A stretch of 64,000 nucleotides of DNA. Source: Atrichornis clamosus (Eukaryota; Chordata; Aves; Passeriformes; Menuridae). Made by a program: the position numbers and the translations under genes. Location: positions 117,501 through 181,500 of the forward strand of contig WBMZ01014161.1 in the NCBI GenBank assembly GCA_013400975.1. The letters run 5' to 3'. A model generated the notes under the pieces. It did not search any database and was not told the origin of the DNA. It saw only the letters and a list, made by a program, of their open reading frames with translations. Shown piece by piece: positions 1-32,700 of this stretch; the first letter of the stretch is position 1; every line of letters begins with the position of its first letter.

Positions 1-17
1 GAAAAAGTGATAAATAA

Positions 18-395
18 TCACAGAATGTTGAGGTGGGAGGTCCTGGAAGGGACCTCTGGAGATCATCTCATCCATCCTCCCAACTCACAGCAGGACCAAC
101 TAGAGCAGGTTGCTCAGGTCCATGTCCAGCCAGGTTTTGGATACTTGCAAGGATGGAGACTCCACAACCTGCCTGGACACAGATGTTCGTGTTGGATCAC
201 CCCTAAAGTAAAAAGTCTTTATTTTCTTATGTACCAGTGCATGGGGTTATTGTTTCCCTGCTGCAGGACTTGGCAATTCCCTTTGCTGAATTTCCAGAGA
301 TTCCTCTTGGCCCATTGCTCCCGCCTGTTGGTGTCCCCCTGAGTGGTCACACAGCCATCTGGTGTATCAGCTTGTCCTTCAGCTGTCTACCAGAG
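18..395 (-). mobile_element. CR1 LINE 3' fragment, reverse orientation
   Basis: Read on the minus strand, this is the 3' end of a chicken-repeat-1 retrotransposon. On the plus strand it opens with the complement of the CR1 tail (tcacagaat, ggaagggacctctggagatc) and continues through recognisable CR1 text (gagactccacaacctgcct; tggtgtatcagc). It is diverged and 5'-truncated, as is typical of CR1. It carries no intact reverse transcriptase. The outer boundary is approximate. Confidence 0.85.
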
Positions 396-3300
396 ATGGA
401 TTTTTTGATAGTAGTGGTGCTTTCAACACCTACAGCTCAAGCCCAGGAGCTGTTCAGGTGGTGGATTGTGTTAAAAATACAGTTGTGCAGCGAGTCGTGA
501 GTCTGTCTTATTGCAGTGCAAATAGTTTTGACTCTTCAGGGGTGTAAGTCGTGGTTCATCTTACGTTCCAGCTGATTAGCAGGTATGTTACTGTTGGTTT
601 TTGTCTTCAGTCAGTAAGCTTGGATCATTTTAGATCAGAGGCACAGTAAATTAAGGCCAAATGTGAGGCCAGCCACTAGAAAATGTGGCAGTGATTGCAG
701 TGTGGTTGTGCAGATTACGTGGTGTTTTCCCAGATGTCTTCATCGCTGGAAATGCAGGATGGCACGGAGCATGGGAGCCTGGGTTTTAGAAGTTCAGATA
801 ATACTTCTTAGCAGTGACTTCTGGCAAAGATGTTTTACTGTAAGCTACAGTGACATTAGAAATGCAGCAAATTCAGCCCCCTCTGCAATAGCCAGTGGCC
901 TGTGGCAGCGGAGGTTGGTGAACTGAGGGCAGTAATAACTTAAACTGCTGCAGCTAAATCTGCCAGTGTTCATCTCTGGTGCATGTGCTAGCAGGGAGCC
1001 TGTCAGGTAGTCATTAGCTTTGCAAATTCATAGTGCTTACTGCTCACAGCCTTCTCTATATAAACTGTCTCAAAGTCCTCAGATTTTCTAGGGAGCCTTT
1101 GGAGAGATTTGTCTGCTTGCTTAAAATTTTATTTGAAATCCAAACAAGCTGAGAAATTGAAATGACCATTTAGAGCACTATAATTTCTGTAGCCATGTCT
1201 TCCAGTTGTCACCCTTTGTGAAAATGTTACCTAAGATGCCTTTAAAGTTCACAGAAGTCCCTTTAATCATAAGCTCATGGTTATTGACTATTTTGGCTTG
1301 AACTCTGTTGCTTTCTATATAGAACTGTGGTTGCAGTTCTTTTAGTTGAAATGTTATCTGTCTTTTTCTCTGTTAGAATTCTTGTTCGAATTTTTACCAC
1401 CTCAGTATTTTTTGCTCCAAAATATTTGATTTAGGAGATCTATCTATATATGTATATGTGTTTGCTGTATTTTATATAGCAAATGGGGTGGTTTTGAGCA
1501 TTACTCTTTTTGATGTTAAAAAAATGGTATAAAAGCATGTTTATATCATTCTACAAAAAACCCTGCATCTATTACTGTGATTGAGAGCTAGTTCCTAATG
1601 TTGTGGGATTTGATGACTAATACTGATCCATGACATAGCAGTCTGTCGCTATCTGTTGCAAAGATAAATTTCCTAAAAGAAGAAAAAAATCTATAGGGAG
1701 CTTATTTTGTCATCTTTCAAATATTAAGTCTTATTTTAATGTTTATTTCCAAGTGACATTTCTAAACATATTACATTCATAAAAATTACCAGTTTTTTTA
1801 TTTTTTTATTTGGGACCATGCATGTGTTCTTGCCAGTAGAACTCTAAAAATAGCTTCAGTGTCTGGTGTAAGGATGAGTGCACTGCAAATAGGCATAAAA
1901 TAAACTGTTAGAGACTTTTAAGTTCTTGAAGTTTAGCTGATCTCTGTCCAAAACTGGCACTTAGCTTTCTTGGGAGAGTAATGGTTATTGTATCACACCA
2001 GACAAATGTTGCCTTTTGATGTGTTTAGTGTGCAGTTGTAGGTGAGATCTACAGTTTGAGTTCAGTAGCAAAACATGTACCATTTTTGCTACAAAAGTCT
2101 TTAAAGCAGCTTTAAATGCGAGTCTTTGCGTTTGTGCTGTTTGGTGGAGGTGTAGTATTCCTAGTGATACTTCATTTCCAAGATAAAGGAAGGCTCATAA
2201 AGGTGTTTCACTTGGCTTCTTACAGTAGGTATTTTTTCCCAGGCTCACATAATCATAATTTTTCAAGGGAGGTGAGCTTATACTTTGACCTATGCAGTTT
2301 CCCTTTTCTCCTTCCTTTCTTACTGACTAGAGATTGAGAGCTCCCTCTTCAGCCTGTCTGCACCTTCATTCTGCAAGGCAGAGGACTTAGAAGCTGGATA
2401 CTAAGGAAAGGTGAGCAGCAGGAAAAGTGGAGGAGAGACTTGAGATTTTTTAGCAACTCACAGGTCAAGAAATGCATCAGTCTAGGCTGGGGCTACTTTT
2501 ACAGGTTTAGAGACAGGACCTCTTCCAGTCAAACAGTGCTTTCTGAAAACTGCATATGACTGCTAATAATAATAAGAGATTCTGAGAAATGCAGTAACTC
2601 ACCTGTGCTAGGGCTGGTTACCTGTTGGAGAAAAGGTTCTGTCTGCATGCTTTTTTCATACTAATAAAAATTACAAACTCTATTTAATATAAACACCATA
2701 TAATATATTGTGTGGGGCTTTTTTCCCCCTCCATTCTAATATCTCTGACCATTTATATTCATAAAGTTGAGGAGAAGGATTTCCCAGCCTTTTGCTGAGT
2801 AGCTGATAAGGCCTTGCCCTTGTTTTAAGATGTGCAGGCATGCATGTGACAGCTCTGGAGCAGAGTCCTGGGCAGAACATCCCTGTCACAGGTGTTGTGT
2901 TCATGACTGACATAGGGAAGAATGTCTGGGAGGGAGAATGTTAAAAGATAGTCTGCTGAAAGCTCTGCTAATTTGCCCAAAGCCCTACATTTATGCATAT
3001 TAAAATGGCAGTTGTTTATATGCTAATATGTCAGATACTGTGAACTTCAACACTGCATGTTAACCTTTACTTTAACATGGTGTAAGGTACTGCAAAACCA
3101 AAGAATTGGAAGTACTTCCAGTAGTACTGATTATATTTGGGTGCTGTCTCTGCAAGTGGTATCTTCAGGTTTAAAAGTGAATTTGTGACCAAAAGTGTGG
3201 ATTTTTAGAATTCCTGTAAAAATTGCAGAAAAGCTATCCAGAGTAGAAAATGTGAAAATAATTGTTTGATTTCTTTTTTGTTAAAAAAGAAAAAAACCCC

Positions 3301-5084
3301 CACACAACAGAAAAAAAGACCAGAGAAGACCCCAAAGACCTGTGCTAGAATGAGCTTAATGCACAGGGAGAGGGGAGTTGTCCTGTAGTATTAATTTTTA
3401 TATATTGAAGCTACACTGTATTGGGACTTAAATGTATTCTTGTATGACAGTTGTTACATACATACCCTTATTTTATTTGGTATGTTCAGAAAAACATTCT
3501 GGCTTCATCTCTAATGTGGATAATTATATTCTGTTATCTTCTGGCGTATTCTGCTTGCTATCTGACAATACTTGCTTGATACAATCTGTTGCCTTGTTGT
3601 CTTGATGGTATTCTCTAGGCAAAAATAGACATTTTGACAGGTAGGAACAGGTGGATGTAACTTGGATTTTTTTTGGAGCTGGAGCACTAGATTAATCATT
3701 TTTATTTTCTTCCTGATTATTCTGCATTTGGCTCTGTTTACTATATGCTTACTTCAAAACCAGAGTGTTTATGCTCTTTTAAAGTTGCATTGAAGTCCTC
3801 AGATGTCTTTTTGTTAAATAATTTTTTTCCTTCAGATGCTTGCAGGTTTAAAAAAAGTCTTGTCTAAGAGAAGCCATTTTTTTGCATCTTTCAGATCCTA
3901 CAGGTTTCTTTGTGCTTAGAGCACAAAAGACCTGGAATTAGTAGCAGTTTGGGATTAAGTAATGCAGGAGAGTTGATTCACAAGGTAACTACAATTGACC
4001 TACTGCAGGATAGTGAACTGTAGGATAATGAAGTTCCTCATCTCACAGGAGGGATTTTTTCAGGAAGCTACGTGGTACTGCTCACAACCAAAAAACTGAA
4101 ATGTTCCAAGGATTAACTGTTAATGTTCCAAGGATTTTGTGTGTTGCTTAAGAACAAAGGAGCATTATGGAAGTTTGGTAGCTTTTAAGGTGGAAGCAAT
4201 TTATTAGAAAAGGCATTCAGAAGTCATGCGTTACAACAAAATAAAATCAGAATTAGTCAGACAAAAATAAGTGCTGGGGGACTCTCGTTTTGCTTTATGT
4301 AAACAAGTGTTGTCTTAATAAAAGCTGCTCAAGTGAAGCCATTAGGTGAAAGGAGATGCTTTGTATCATAAAATGCAAAACACATGCCAAAGAGAAAACT
4401 CAGTTTGATTCTTCTTTTATTGCCTGTGAATAGGTTGTCTGCTCTGTAGAAACAGACTTGGTGAATGCTTTGTTTTGCCAAAGACTAAAGTGAGCACTTA
4501 AGTAGGGCAAGATAATTGCAGAGGCTGAAAAGTTTCTTTATATCCATCTTCCTTGGTGCGAATGTTGAGGAAATATTTAACAGAGCCCCATTCTGTTCAT
4601 GGGGTGAAATGAGGTTGTTCAGGAGGCTGAGAAGGGGTCAGGCATAGGGTGCTGGCATAGCAATTGATACTTGTACAAGGAGCTTCCCTTGAAGGGCCAG
4701 ACAATGTCACTGAAAAGCCACAAGGAACTGAGAAATGCAGGAGCTGAGCTATTGACTCGAATATGCAAATCTCATTAAGATGCTGTTCTGGAGAAAAATA
4801 GGGTGGCAATTGTGCTCATCTTGTTAAACTGCTGTTGGAGTGTAGGGATAAAAGGGAATTGAGGAGGTGATTCTGGGAAGTGTGATTTGGTTAGTCTTCC
4901 CTACCAATAAAACTGGTTGCAACAGTAAATTTTAAAGTGGTTATAAAACAACTAAATTATGTTTGGTAAACTGTTTACATAGTAAATTTCTTTAAGCCTC
5001 TGAGCAAATTAACAGATTAAAGAGTGTACTATTAAATTAATTACCCTTCCTGAGATTCCTAGAGAAAATCTCCTGTTAAGGTCA

Positions 5085-5132
5085 TAAAAAAAAAAAACAA
5101 CAAAACAACAACAAAACAACAAAAAAAAAACC
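5085..5132. repeat. A-rich (CAA/AAAC) simple repeat
   Basis: A nearly pure A tract is interrupted by single C residues (aacaacaaaac pattern). It is a low-complexity intronic repeat with no recognisable retrotransposon body immediately beside it. Confidence 0.8.
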
Positions 5133-5696
5133 CAACACAACCCCGATATAGTTCTCAGCATAAGTGAAAACCGTGTAAGTAAAAGAAGAAAATATGCTAA
5201 GAATAACTGCTGCAAGTTTGTTATTAGAAAAGCCAATTGTTAATACATGGGGGGGAAAAAAGAAGAGTGGTCTCCTTTGTCTGGTTGTGTATCAGGTTTC
5301 CTTAAAGAGACTGTTATCAAAAGCTCTTTTCTGTACTCTTAGAAATGTAAGTATCTTTTCCCTGTGAGCAATCTTTCTGAAAGGAGAATTAATGAAACAT
5401 TATCACAAGACTTGAGATTTAACACTCGAGCTGTTTATTTCTACTGAAGTGAAACCATCTGATTTCTCACTCAGTGTTTCAGCTGGTGCATCTAATTAAC
5501 ATCCCAGAGTAGGGATAAAAACCTAGTATCCAGCTCAGTTAAGAGAGTCTACCAGTTGTCCTTCTAAAACCAACCTGAGGTCAAGTCCTCGCTTTAAGCA
5601 GTGTAGAGAAGTTACTGAGTTGACTTGTTCTGTTTCACATAAAAGAAATAAGAAATATCTTGGTTATTATTTTTTTTTCCTCATTATTTATTAAAG

Positions 5697-5792
5697 CTTG
5701 TTCGCAGCCTTGAAAGAACAGGCAAAGCTCCGAACAAAACTTGGAGAAGTTCGTGCTAGAGGTCTTCAGCCGGTTCTGAAGAGCCCAGCTGG
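5697..5792 (+). other. Candidate KDM6A cassette exon (unproven)
   Basis: The segment follows a T-rich tract ending attaaag and ends before gtaact. It is 96 bases long, with no stop in the phase required by the flanking KDM6A exons (one base, 31 codons, two bases). It would insert 32 residues before NLGKNG. No known KDM6A isoform containing it comes to mind, and the donor is weak at +5, so a chance open stretch is the main alternative. Confidence 0.25.
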
Positions 5793-6094
5793 GTAACTGA
5801 GCAACTTTGTGTCAGCTGGAAGTTGCTCTTGTTGTTTTTATGGTGATATATGGAAAGACTGACTGGAAAACTTCGAAGCATTTCTGAACTTGAAAGCTTT
5901 ACCTATTTGGCATAATTGGGGAAGGCAAATGGGAGGCGTAGGTTTGACTGTAATGCATATTAAAAAGGGCTAATAAGCCTTTTTATAGTTGTTTTGCTTA
6001 GTGTTCAAAGATGAAAAGGATAGAGGAATCCATTGAGAAAAGAAAGTGACAGGAGACCAGGAGAGATGAGCTGCCTCTCGAGGGACTGTGTAAA

Positions 6095-6275
6095 ATGATA
6101 AAAATTTAGGACAGCAAACAGAAGAATTTCTTCACAGAGAGTGATAGGACACTGGAATGGGCTGCCCACCGAGGTGATGGAGTCACCCCCACACAAGGTG
6201 GGGATCTCTCAAAGGTTGGACTCCATGATTTCAGAGGTCTTTTTCCAACCTCAGGGATTCGTTGATTCTGTGAAG
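6095..6275 (+). mobile_element. CR1 LINE 3' fragment
   Basis: It includes the CR1 3' hallmark text aatttcttcacagagagtga, ggaatgggctgccca and gaggtctttttccaacctca, and ends in a gattctgtgaa tail. It is a 5'-truncated, non-coding relic in the KDM6A intron. Start approximate. Confidence 0.9.
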
Positions 6276-8869
6276 ATGGTCAGTGCAGAGCAGTGCAGAG
6301 ACTGAAGTGGACAGAAATCTCCTTGCATCCGAGGGCTCTGTTGGAGCCTGGGGCGGAAGAAAATGTGGTTCTTTCTGAAGGTGCTCCCTGAGCCAGGTCT
6401 GGGAAGTGATTCACTGGTTGAAGAACTCTGTGATTCAGAAGAAGAGGGCCTAAATCTGTTTGAGGGGGTAGTACTTTGTGGAGAAAAGAACTGTAGATTG
6501 TGTGTTTTGTTCTTAAAAACTATAGCGATTCTTGTTTTACTGGGGATTTTATTTACATGCAAGGGATTTTTTGGCTTCAAGACAGAATTGCTGAATTGCT
6601 CTAAAGGCATGTTATATCTGGCAAGTGAGCTTCATGTAACAAAAGTTTTAAGAATTAAATTTGAAATACTGTGATTTCACAAGCTAAACCCTGCTTAGAA
6701 TAAGAGATTCTGTTTTGTTCAAAAGGCAAATACAGAAATCTACAGATGGGAAGCAGAATTATCTGGGAGTAAAAAAAAACATGGGAAAGACAGTTTAGAG
6801 GGAAAAGCAAGTTTATGAGAAAGTTTGGTGCCACTTGTTATAATGCTTTCCTTGCATAAGTCATTGATGTGATGTTGTTTGTCTTGCAGCCTAAAAGCAA
6901 GGTGATTAGCAAATGAAATAGAGAAGAAAGATGTAAAAGTCATTAAGAAAAGAAAAAAAGGAATGTTACTTCTTACATAACATGTAATTAACCTATGAAA
7001 TTCACTGCCAACCTGTACTACTGAGGTCAAAGCCAGAACAGAATTCAAAAATAATTAGAAATCTATTTGCATAATGAGAAAATCCACAGTCCTATTGTAT
7101 GATTTTCTGTAAGTTTTATGAAAGATCTCTGGGAGTATTGCCAGCTAGTACCTGATTGCGAAAGGCTGGGGTAGAGAACTGCATGATAAACAGGTTGTAT
7201 AATTATCTGGCATTACTTGCATTTAAGTGTAATGTAAGCTTGCCTTCACTTCTTTATATTCCCCTTGGAGAGCTCCTCTCTTCCTCCCCTGGCTCCGGAA
7301 GGAGCTTGGGGAAGTGAACCTTGGGGAGCCCAGTTGGGTGTTGTGTGTAACCATCTCCTTCCCAGGTGGTGGGGATTGACAGATGTTTTTCTGTGGTTTT
7401 GTAGTAACTTGCAGTAAGAAAGCAACTGATTGTATCTCCTGATTGTGAAGGGTGGGTATTTCTGGTTTGAATCAGGACTGGATCAAGCAAGTGCTGTGCT
7501 TCAACTGATTCCTTCTGCAGGCGTGTTTTAAAAATGCCTTGTTCATTCATCTTTGTAGATTAATTAATTCTGATAGAATTGAGATAGAATATCAAATAAA
7601 TCCACAGTTCCTTGTATTCATTTTAAATGTAGTTTTTACTGGGGGGAAGAGAGGGTATTAGTTTTCTTCTTCAGAATAACTATAATCTCTTGAGCAGTAA
7701 AACCTTGTTAATTCTCATACAGCTAATCCTCAAATAATAATTCACTTAGACTGACTTCACAACAAAAATAACTGCTTAAGCACAAATGATTGTAACTTAC
7801 TCTGTTTCGATGTGTAAATTGTACCTAAAATCCAAATGTATAGATAACTGGAAGTTGTTTTGGAACTTTACTTTATCATCAAAAAGTCATAATCTCCCAA
7901 CTGAAAACAAAAAGGGCAAATATTTTCAGAAGTACTGAAGCTCAGAGTTCTAGAAAACACAGAAATCGTGTTTGGAAGAGGAAAACCTGTAGACAAGAAC
8001 AAAAAAGAAGAAATGCACTAAAAAGTAATGACTGCATGGGAATATCAGAACAGTCAATAGCGCCAAGAGTGTTCAGTAAATATTTTTGTTCTGTGCTTGG
8101 GAAAAAGGCAGATAAAATGTTCACATCATGGGATGTACTATAACACACTCTGTTTTCAAGGAGAAGGTTAAACTGCAGTTATACTTAAACTTGGCATTTT
8201 TAAGTCAGAGGCCCAGATAACATACATCCATGAACTCTGAAAGAGCAGGCCAGAGAATTGTTTATCATTCATACAGATTTTTTTTTTTTATATAGTTCTT
8301 GGAAAACAGGAAAAGTTCCAGAGGATTTGAGGAGCATACTTCCTGAGATATAGACATAATTCTCTCAGTCTGGCATTAGGCTTGATTGGTATCATAAAAA
8401 TACTGAGATGATTAGTTAACAAATGTAAAGAATGGTAATTAATGGTAGTGATTCTTGGTTCTTAGAAAATAAGTTTTATCATGTTAACTTTAATTTTTTT
8501 TATGTAATGGAAAGTTTTTGTAATAAAATAGAGTTAAAATTGGTGTAGCTGTGTTACACAGGTAGCTTCAAACCTGTGTGATACCTTTTTTTTGGTCAGA
8601 TGGGATGATGTCAAGTCAATCCAGTACCTAAGAAGTGTCCAGCAACTGCCCAATAAGTTTTGTGGGGGGTCACTGTTCAGAAACAACCTTTGTCACACCT
8701 GTGCTTCTGGTCAGCTGTGTGTTTAGCTATAGCCAGAGGGGAAGTTCTTATCTAGGACTGAAGGCTGTAAACTGTCTTTTAGAAGCTGTGGGAATGTATC
8801 CTAGAAAGCAGTAAAATAGAATTAAAAGGGGTGTTTCAATGAATGTGATGATCGCTTTTTCAAGCAATC

Positions 8870-9152
8870 CCGTGATTACATGAAGTAATCCCAAGCAACA
8901 GGACAAGAGGACATAATCTTAACCTGGACCAGGTTGGACATCAGGAGGAATTCCTTCACAGAAGAGGTGATCAGGCACTGGAACGGGCTGCCCAGGGAGG
9001 TGGTGGAGTCACTGTCTCTGGAGGTGTTTAAGGAAAAACTGGACATGGCACTCAGTGCCAGGGTCTGGGTGACGAGGTGGTGACCGGTCACTGATTGGAC
9101 TTGATGATCTCAGAGGTCTTTTCCAGCCTGATGGATCCTGTGATTCTGTGAA
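8870..9152 (+). mobile_element. CR1 LINE 3' fragment
   Basis: It contains ggttggacatcaggaggaat, ggaacgggctgcccaggga, ggtggtggagtcac and ttggacttgatgatctcaga, and ends with cctgtgattctgtga. It is 5'-truncated and non-coding. It preserves the 3' region well enough to suggest a younger insertion than the copy near 6.1 kb, though that is an impression only. Confidence 0.92.
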
Positions 9153-11993
9153 GTTGAGGCACTGGGTTTCACCCACGGTGGTTGATGTTCTCCTGAGCAG
9201 TTTGAGTTTGGTCCTCAGGGGAAGCACTGCCATGAGTTGTTGCTGCTGTCACCCCTGGAGCCATTTGCTGTGGACTGAGCGCTGCAGCTGTGGCTCAGGA
9301 CAGGCTGCACATCTCTGCACCCCTGTCCTTGCCCCTCTGAGCCTGGCAGCTGCCCCTGCCTTCTCTTCCCACTCTGCAGGAATGTCAGGTGTTCTCCCTG
9401 CACAGTCCATGACAAGCCAATTTCCTCTGGAACTCAGCGTAGGTGAATGAAGCCTGTCCTTCTCTTCATTCCTTCATCACAGCGTTGTAGGTGACTGGGA
9501 ATCCAGTTTCTTTTGGGGTTTAAGTTGGGCTTGTTTTGTCTTGAGCAGTACATCTGTTACCTCTTTCAGCCAGTATGAAATCCTCTCAGGATAACTACGT
9601 TCTTGAAACTGGGATGTGTGAGATTTTCAGCACAGTTGCTGTGGTCAGAAAGGTTCTTTCACTTTCCTTGCACTGGCCACAGTTCTGTATTTCCAGAAGT
9701 CGAGAGGCTGGCAGTGGATACTGACACCATGGTAGCAAATACTTTTAGTGCTTCTATAGTGATTTTTATAATTTCTATTGCTCTGTTTGGCACACTAACA
9801 ATTACAGAATTATTCTTTAATAGGTCTCTTGCCTTGTTATTAATAGTAAGATACTCTGATTCATAGTTTAAAAAAAAAATGATAGGAAAAAAAGATAATG
9901 ATAGAGTGAAGCTAGTCTGTTAAAGACAACTTTAATTATTCTGCCCATCTGTTTCCTGTGCCACTTAAATTATAAATGTTTTGCTATCTCAGCTTTGCTT
10001 TCCTTTGTCCCCTTTCCTCTCTTAAAATTTCCACATTGGGTTTTAGTTGCTTAATAGGAAATTAGAGCAGCAATTGGTAATATCAGTTTCAAGAGCTGGC
10101 TTTATGAGATATCTTTGTTCATCTGATCTTTTCCTTTGTACTGTTTTCTTCCTTTTGTCCTCTGCCTTTTCAGACCTGTAGTTTCTCTAAGTGTACAGAA
10201 GTTGCTTCTCTCTCACTGTCACCCTTCCTTGAAGCCCCCACGTGCCCTGGCTTTACTGAGCTTTTGCTGTGATTACTTTGCTGTGACTGCAGCAGCTGAA
10301 GTTACGCTAGTTCTGAGCAAGGTCACTTTTTCTTCAAGTTCACTGTTTCTCATCTTCTCTGCCTTAGAAATTGCCTGAGAACTGTTTTATCAATGCATAC
10401 AGAATTTTGTCAAAGTTCTCTCTTACTTTTAATACTATGCATTTGTTTCTCTTGGATTTATTCTTCAGCTTGGTAATGCAGAGGTTATAGTAGCTTCTGA
10501 TACCTGCTATTTAGATGCTAGTTTCTCTTTGCATAGATGGACTGAATCTCAGGTTCATGCAGCTGTGGTCACTACATTTCTGTGTGGTGATGATTTTATA
10601 TTGCCATGTTATTTTGAGGTCCTTTATTTTCGTTTGGTTTGTTTGGGGAGTCTGTATTGGGGGGACAATAAAATCTTTGTAGTAACTACGTCAGACATTA
10701 GGCACTGGCCAGTGATTTTTTTTGCCAAGTTGGATGATGCCTAATCAAAGCTTCTGCATTACTCTTTCACTGTCTGGGAAGTGAAATTCTACCATTAGGC
10801 TCACCTAGCACAAGGGATAAGCTGTTTAGTGTTTTGACAGATGAGCTTTGGGGTATGGAGATGTTTGCTCATTTTCTTTAAGTGTTTGTCATGTCAGTCT
10901 GTCTGATGTGATCTCAAGCCCCAAGTCCATCTTATTCACAGGTTGTGGTAGCTTGATTTGAAGCAGGGATCTCAGGTGCCAGTATCTGGCTGTACCATGT
11001 TTCCCAGTGCAGCATCACAGATTCTGTTTTAGAGACAAGCTCTATAGCTGGGAGATTCGTCTAATATAAGTCAGCTGTTTCCTGCTGAAGACTGCTGTTG
11101 TCAAAAAAACTTTCTGGTAACCAGTGAGTTTCATGAAGATACATGGCTAAGTTTTGCATTAGAAACATCCTGTTTTGTGGGATGTAGCAACAGTGATTCA
11201 AGTGAGGTTGGAAGAAGGATTTGAATAGTGTTGAGTTGGAAAAATTTTGAAGTAGTTGAGTCATTTTTAACAAAAATGTAAGGGATGGTTCTGTCAATAT
11301 ATTCCCAGTGATGGTGACTGGGTATTGACTGTAGGCTAAGCTCAGAATGGGGACCTTTCAGGTCATCCATTAGAGGAAAAGTTACACATGCAGTGGGTCC
11401 TGCACACCTGGAAATCTCCAGAGACAGGCTGCAAATACAGGCAGGGGAGTTCTCACTGGAGGGACAGACACACAGCAACTCGCTGGGGGTAGGGCCTTTC
11501 CTCTGTTGCTGAAAACAGTGGATTATGCAGCAGTGGCTCCTTCTGCTTCAAAATGTGTAAGTCAGGGAGGGGTATGTGGTGGTTCAGTCCAGTGTCTGTA
11601 GTGTAGTTGTAGTTGGCTTTTGTGACTCAGCAGCTTTTTGGCTGAGATGTTGTCGTTTTCTGCTCTGCTCCCTCAGCTCCTGTGGAATGATCATCCACCT
11701 GATCAGGTCCTTCTCTGTTTCTAGTTGAAACCTGCTTTTTCTGTTAAATTTTGTCAAATGAGTCACACTTGCTTTTATTTAAAATGGCTGTATTTTTAAC
11801 TAATAGTGGTGACATTGCAGATTCAGCAGGCAAAGTGGGAATGATTTTGAATAATAGCAGATTATACACTGAGAATTCTTGATTAAATTATAAGAGCTTT
11901 ATTTGCATCCTAAATGATGGTTACTCCTTGTACAACATTATTTTGCGTGAGAGATTACACTGATAAGCATTTATTTAATTTGCCAAGTACTGA

Positions 11994-31481
<19,488 letters not shown>

Positions 31482-32033
31482 CATTTTTTCATGGACATTA
31501 AATGAAAACTTTTCTGATATTCAGGAAGTGACCCAGTTCTGCACCACTGATTTTTGTAGCTATCCCGTAAGGCTGCTGGCTGAAAGCTGTGTCTATGCAA
31601 CCTTCCAAGTGCGGAGTGTCAACCAACTGGACAGGAGAGAGCACTGCCTCCTACTCCAGAACTCAAAACAAATAAAGCTCATCCAGCTGTACTTCAAAAA
31701 AATAATTCCATGTTTTGTATATATCTGACAAAACTGGCAACATTATACAGACTACTGACTTGAAGACCACCTCTTTTGTATTTCTCTGTTTCTGGGCTGA
31801 TGAGTTGGTTTCATCCATTTTTCCCCCTTCAGAATTTCCCTTGGAAAAAGTACTAGCTTAGCTGGTCATTTCTTTGTAAGGTAGTTAGAAATTTTAAGTC
31901 TTTCTTTGGGCAATTTTTTTTTTGGTTTGTTTTTTTTTTTTTAATGTGAAGAGTTAGGTGATATAAATTTTTTACTGCTTTTATGTTTTTCTGTCTTGTT
32001 TTGAAACCATGACGGTTACACTTTTGGTTCCTA

Positions 32034-32039
32034 AATAAA
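32034..32039 (+). terminator. Candidate KDM6A poly(A) signal AATAAA (proximal)
   Basis: The canonical hexamer lies about 550 bases after the stop, in AT-rich sequence. It may be one of several alternatives. Confidence 0.35.
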
Positions 32040-32283
32040 ATTTAAAACAATTAACAGCCAAGTCACAAAGATAAATGGGTTGCACATAGACTAAGGAATA
32101 AACTTCAGATTTGTGATTTTTGTTTCTAATCTTGATGTAAATTTACACTATTTATAAATACATATTTATTGCTTGAAAATATTTGTGAATGGAATGCTGT
32201 TATTTTTTCCAGATTACCTGCCATTGAAATTTTAAGGAGTTCTGTAATTTCAAACACTACTCCTATTACATTTTCTATATGTA

Positions 32284-32289
32284 AATAAA
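32284..32289 (+). terminator. Candidate KDM6A poly(A) signal AATAAA (middle)
   Basis: The canonical hexamer lies about 800 bases after the stop, followed by a T-rich stretch from about 32310. Its use cannot be decided from sequence alone. Confidence 0.4.
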
Positions 32290-32676
32290 ACTGCTTAGCA
32301 TTGTACAGAAACTTTTATTAAAATTGTTTAATGTTTAAAGTTTTTCTATTGTTTGAGTTTTAAAAAGATTTTATGTACAGTGCCCAGTTTTTGTTCTTTT
32401 TTGAATCTGATTATATATATTTTATATATACTCTTGTGCTTGTGTATATATATAATATATATAGAAACTCGAATATAAATATGTGTATAAAGATTTAGAG
32501 ACTAAATTTTTCTCGTTTTAAGTTTTACATCTATGGTAGATTTGAGGTGTCTACTGTAAAGTATTGCTTACAAAAGTATGATTATTTTTAAAGAAATATA
32601 TGGTATGTATCCTCAAGACATAGAATGACCTTCAGACTGGTTTATTGTTAAATTGCACTTTTTGCAATAACAGACC

Positions 32677-32682
32677 AATAAA
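32677..32682 (+). terminator. Candidate KDM6A poly(A) signal AATAAA (distal)
   Basis: The canonical hexamer is the last one in the AT-rich block about 1.2 kb after the stop. It is my preferred distal end, by inference from UTR length. Confidence 0.45.
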
Positions 32683-32700
32683 TAGTTGCTGCCAAAATGT

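Larger units (their letters stand above)
31482..32700 (+). other. KDM6A: KDM6A 3' untranslated region (end inferred)
   Basis: An AT-rich segment follows the stop codon with U-rich tracts around 31911–31945 and an AT-repetitive stretch at 32410–32465. AATAAA hexamers occur at 31671, 32034, 32284 and 32677. The right boundary is placed just after the last hexamer, by inference. Tandem signals would allow several UTR lengths, and transcript ends are needed to choose between them. Confidence 0.6.

Noticed and set aside
4101..4136. Two copies of ATGTTCCAAGGATT spaced 22 bases apart
   Set aside because: Only two copies with no wider structure; probably a small local duplication.
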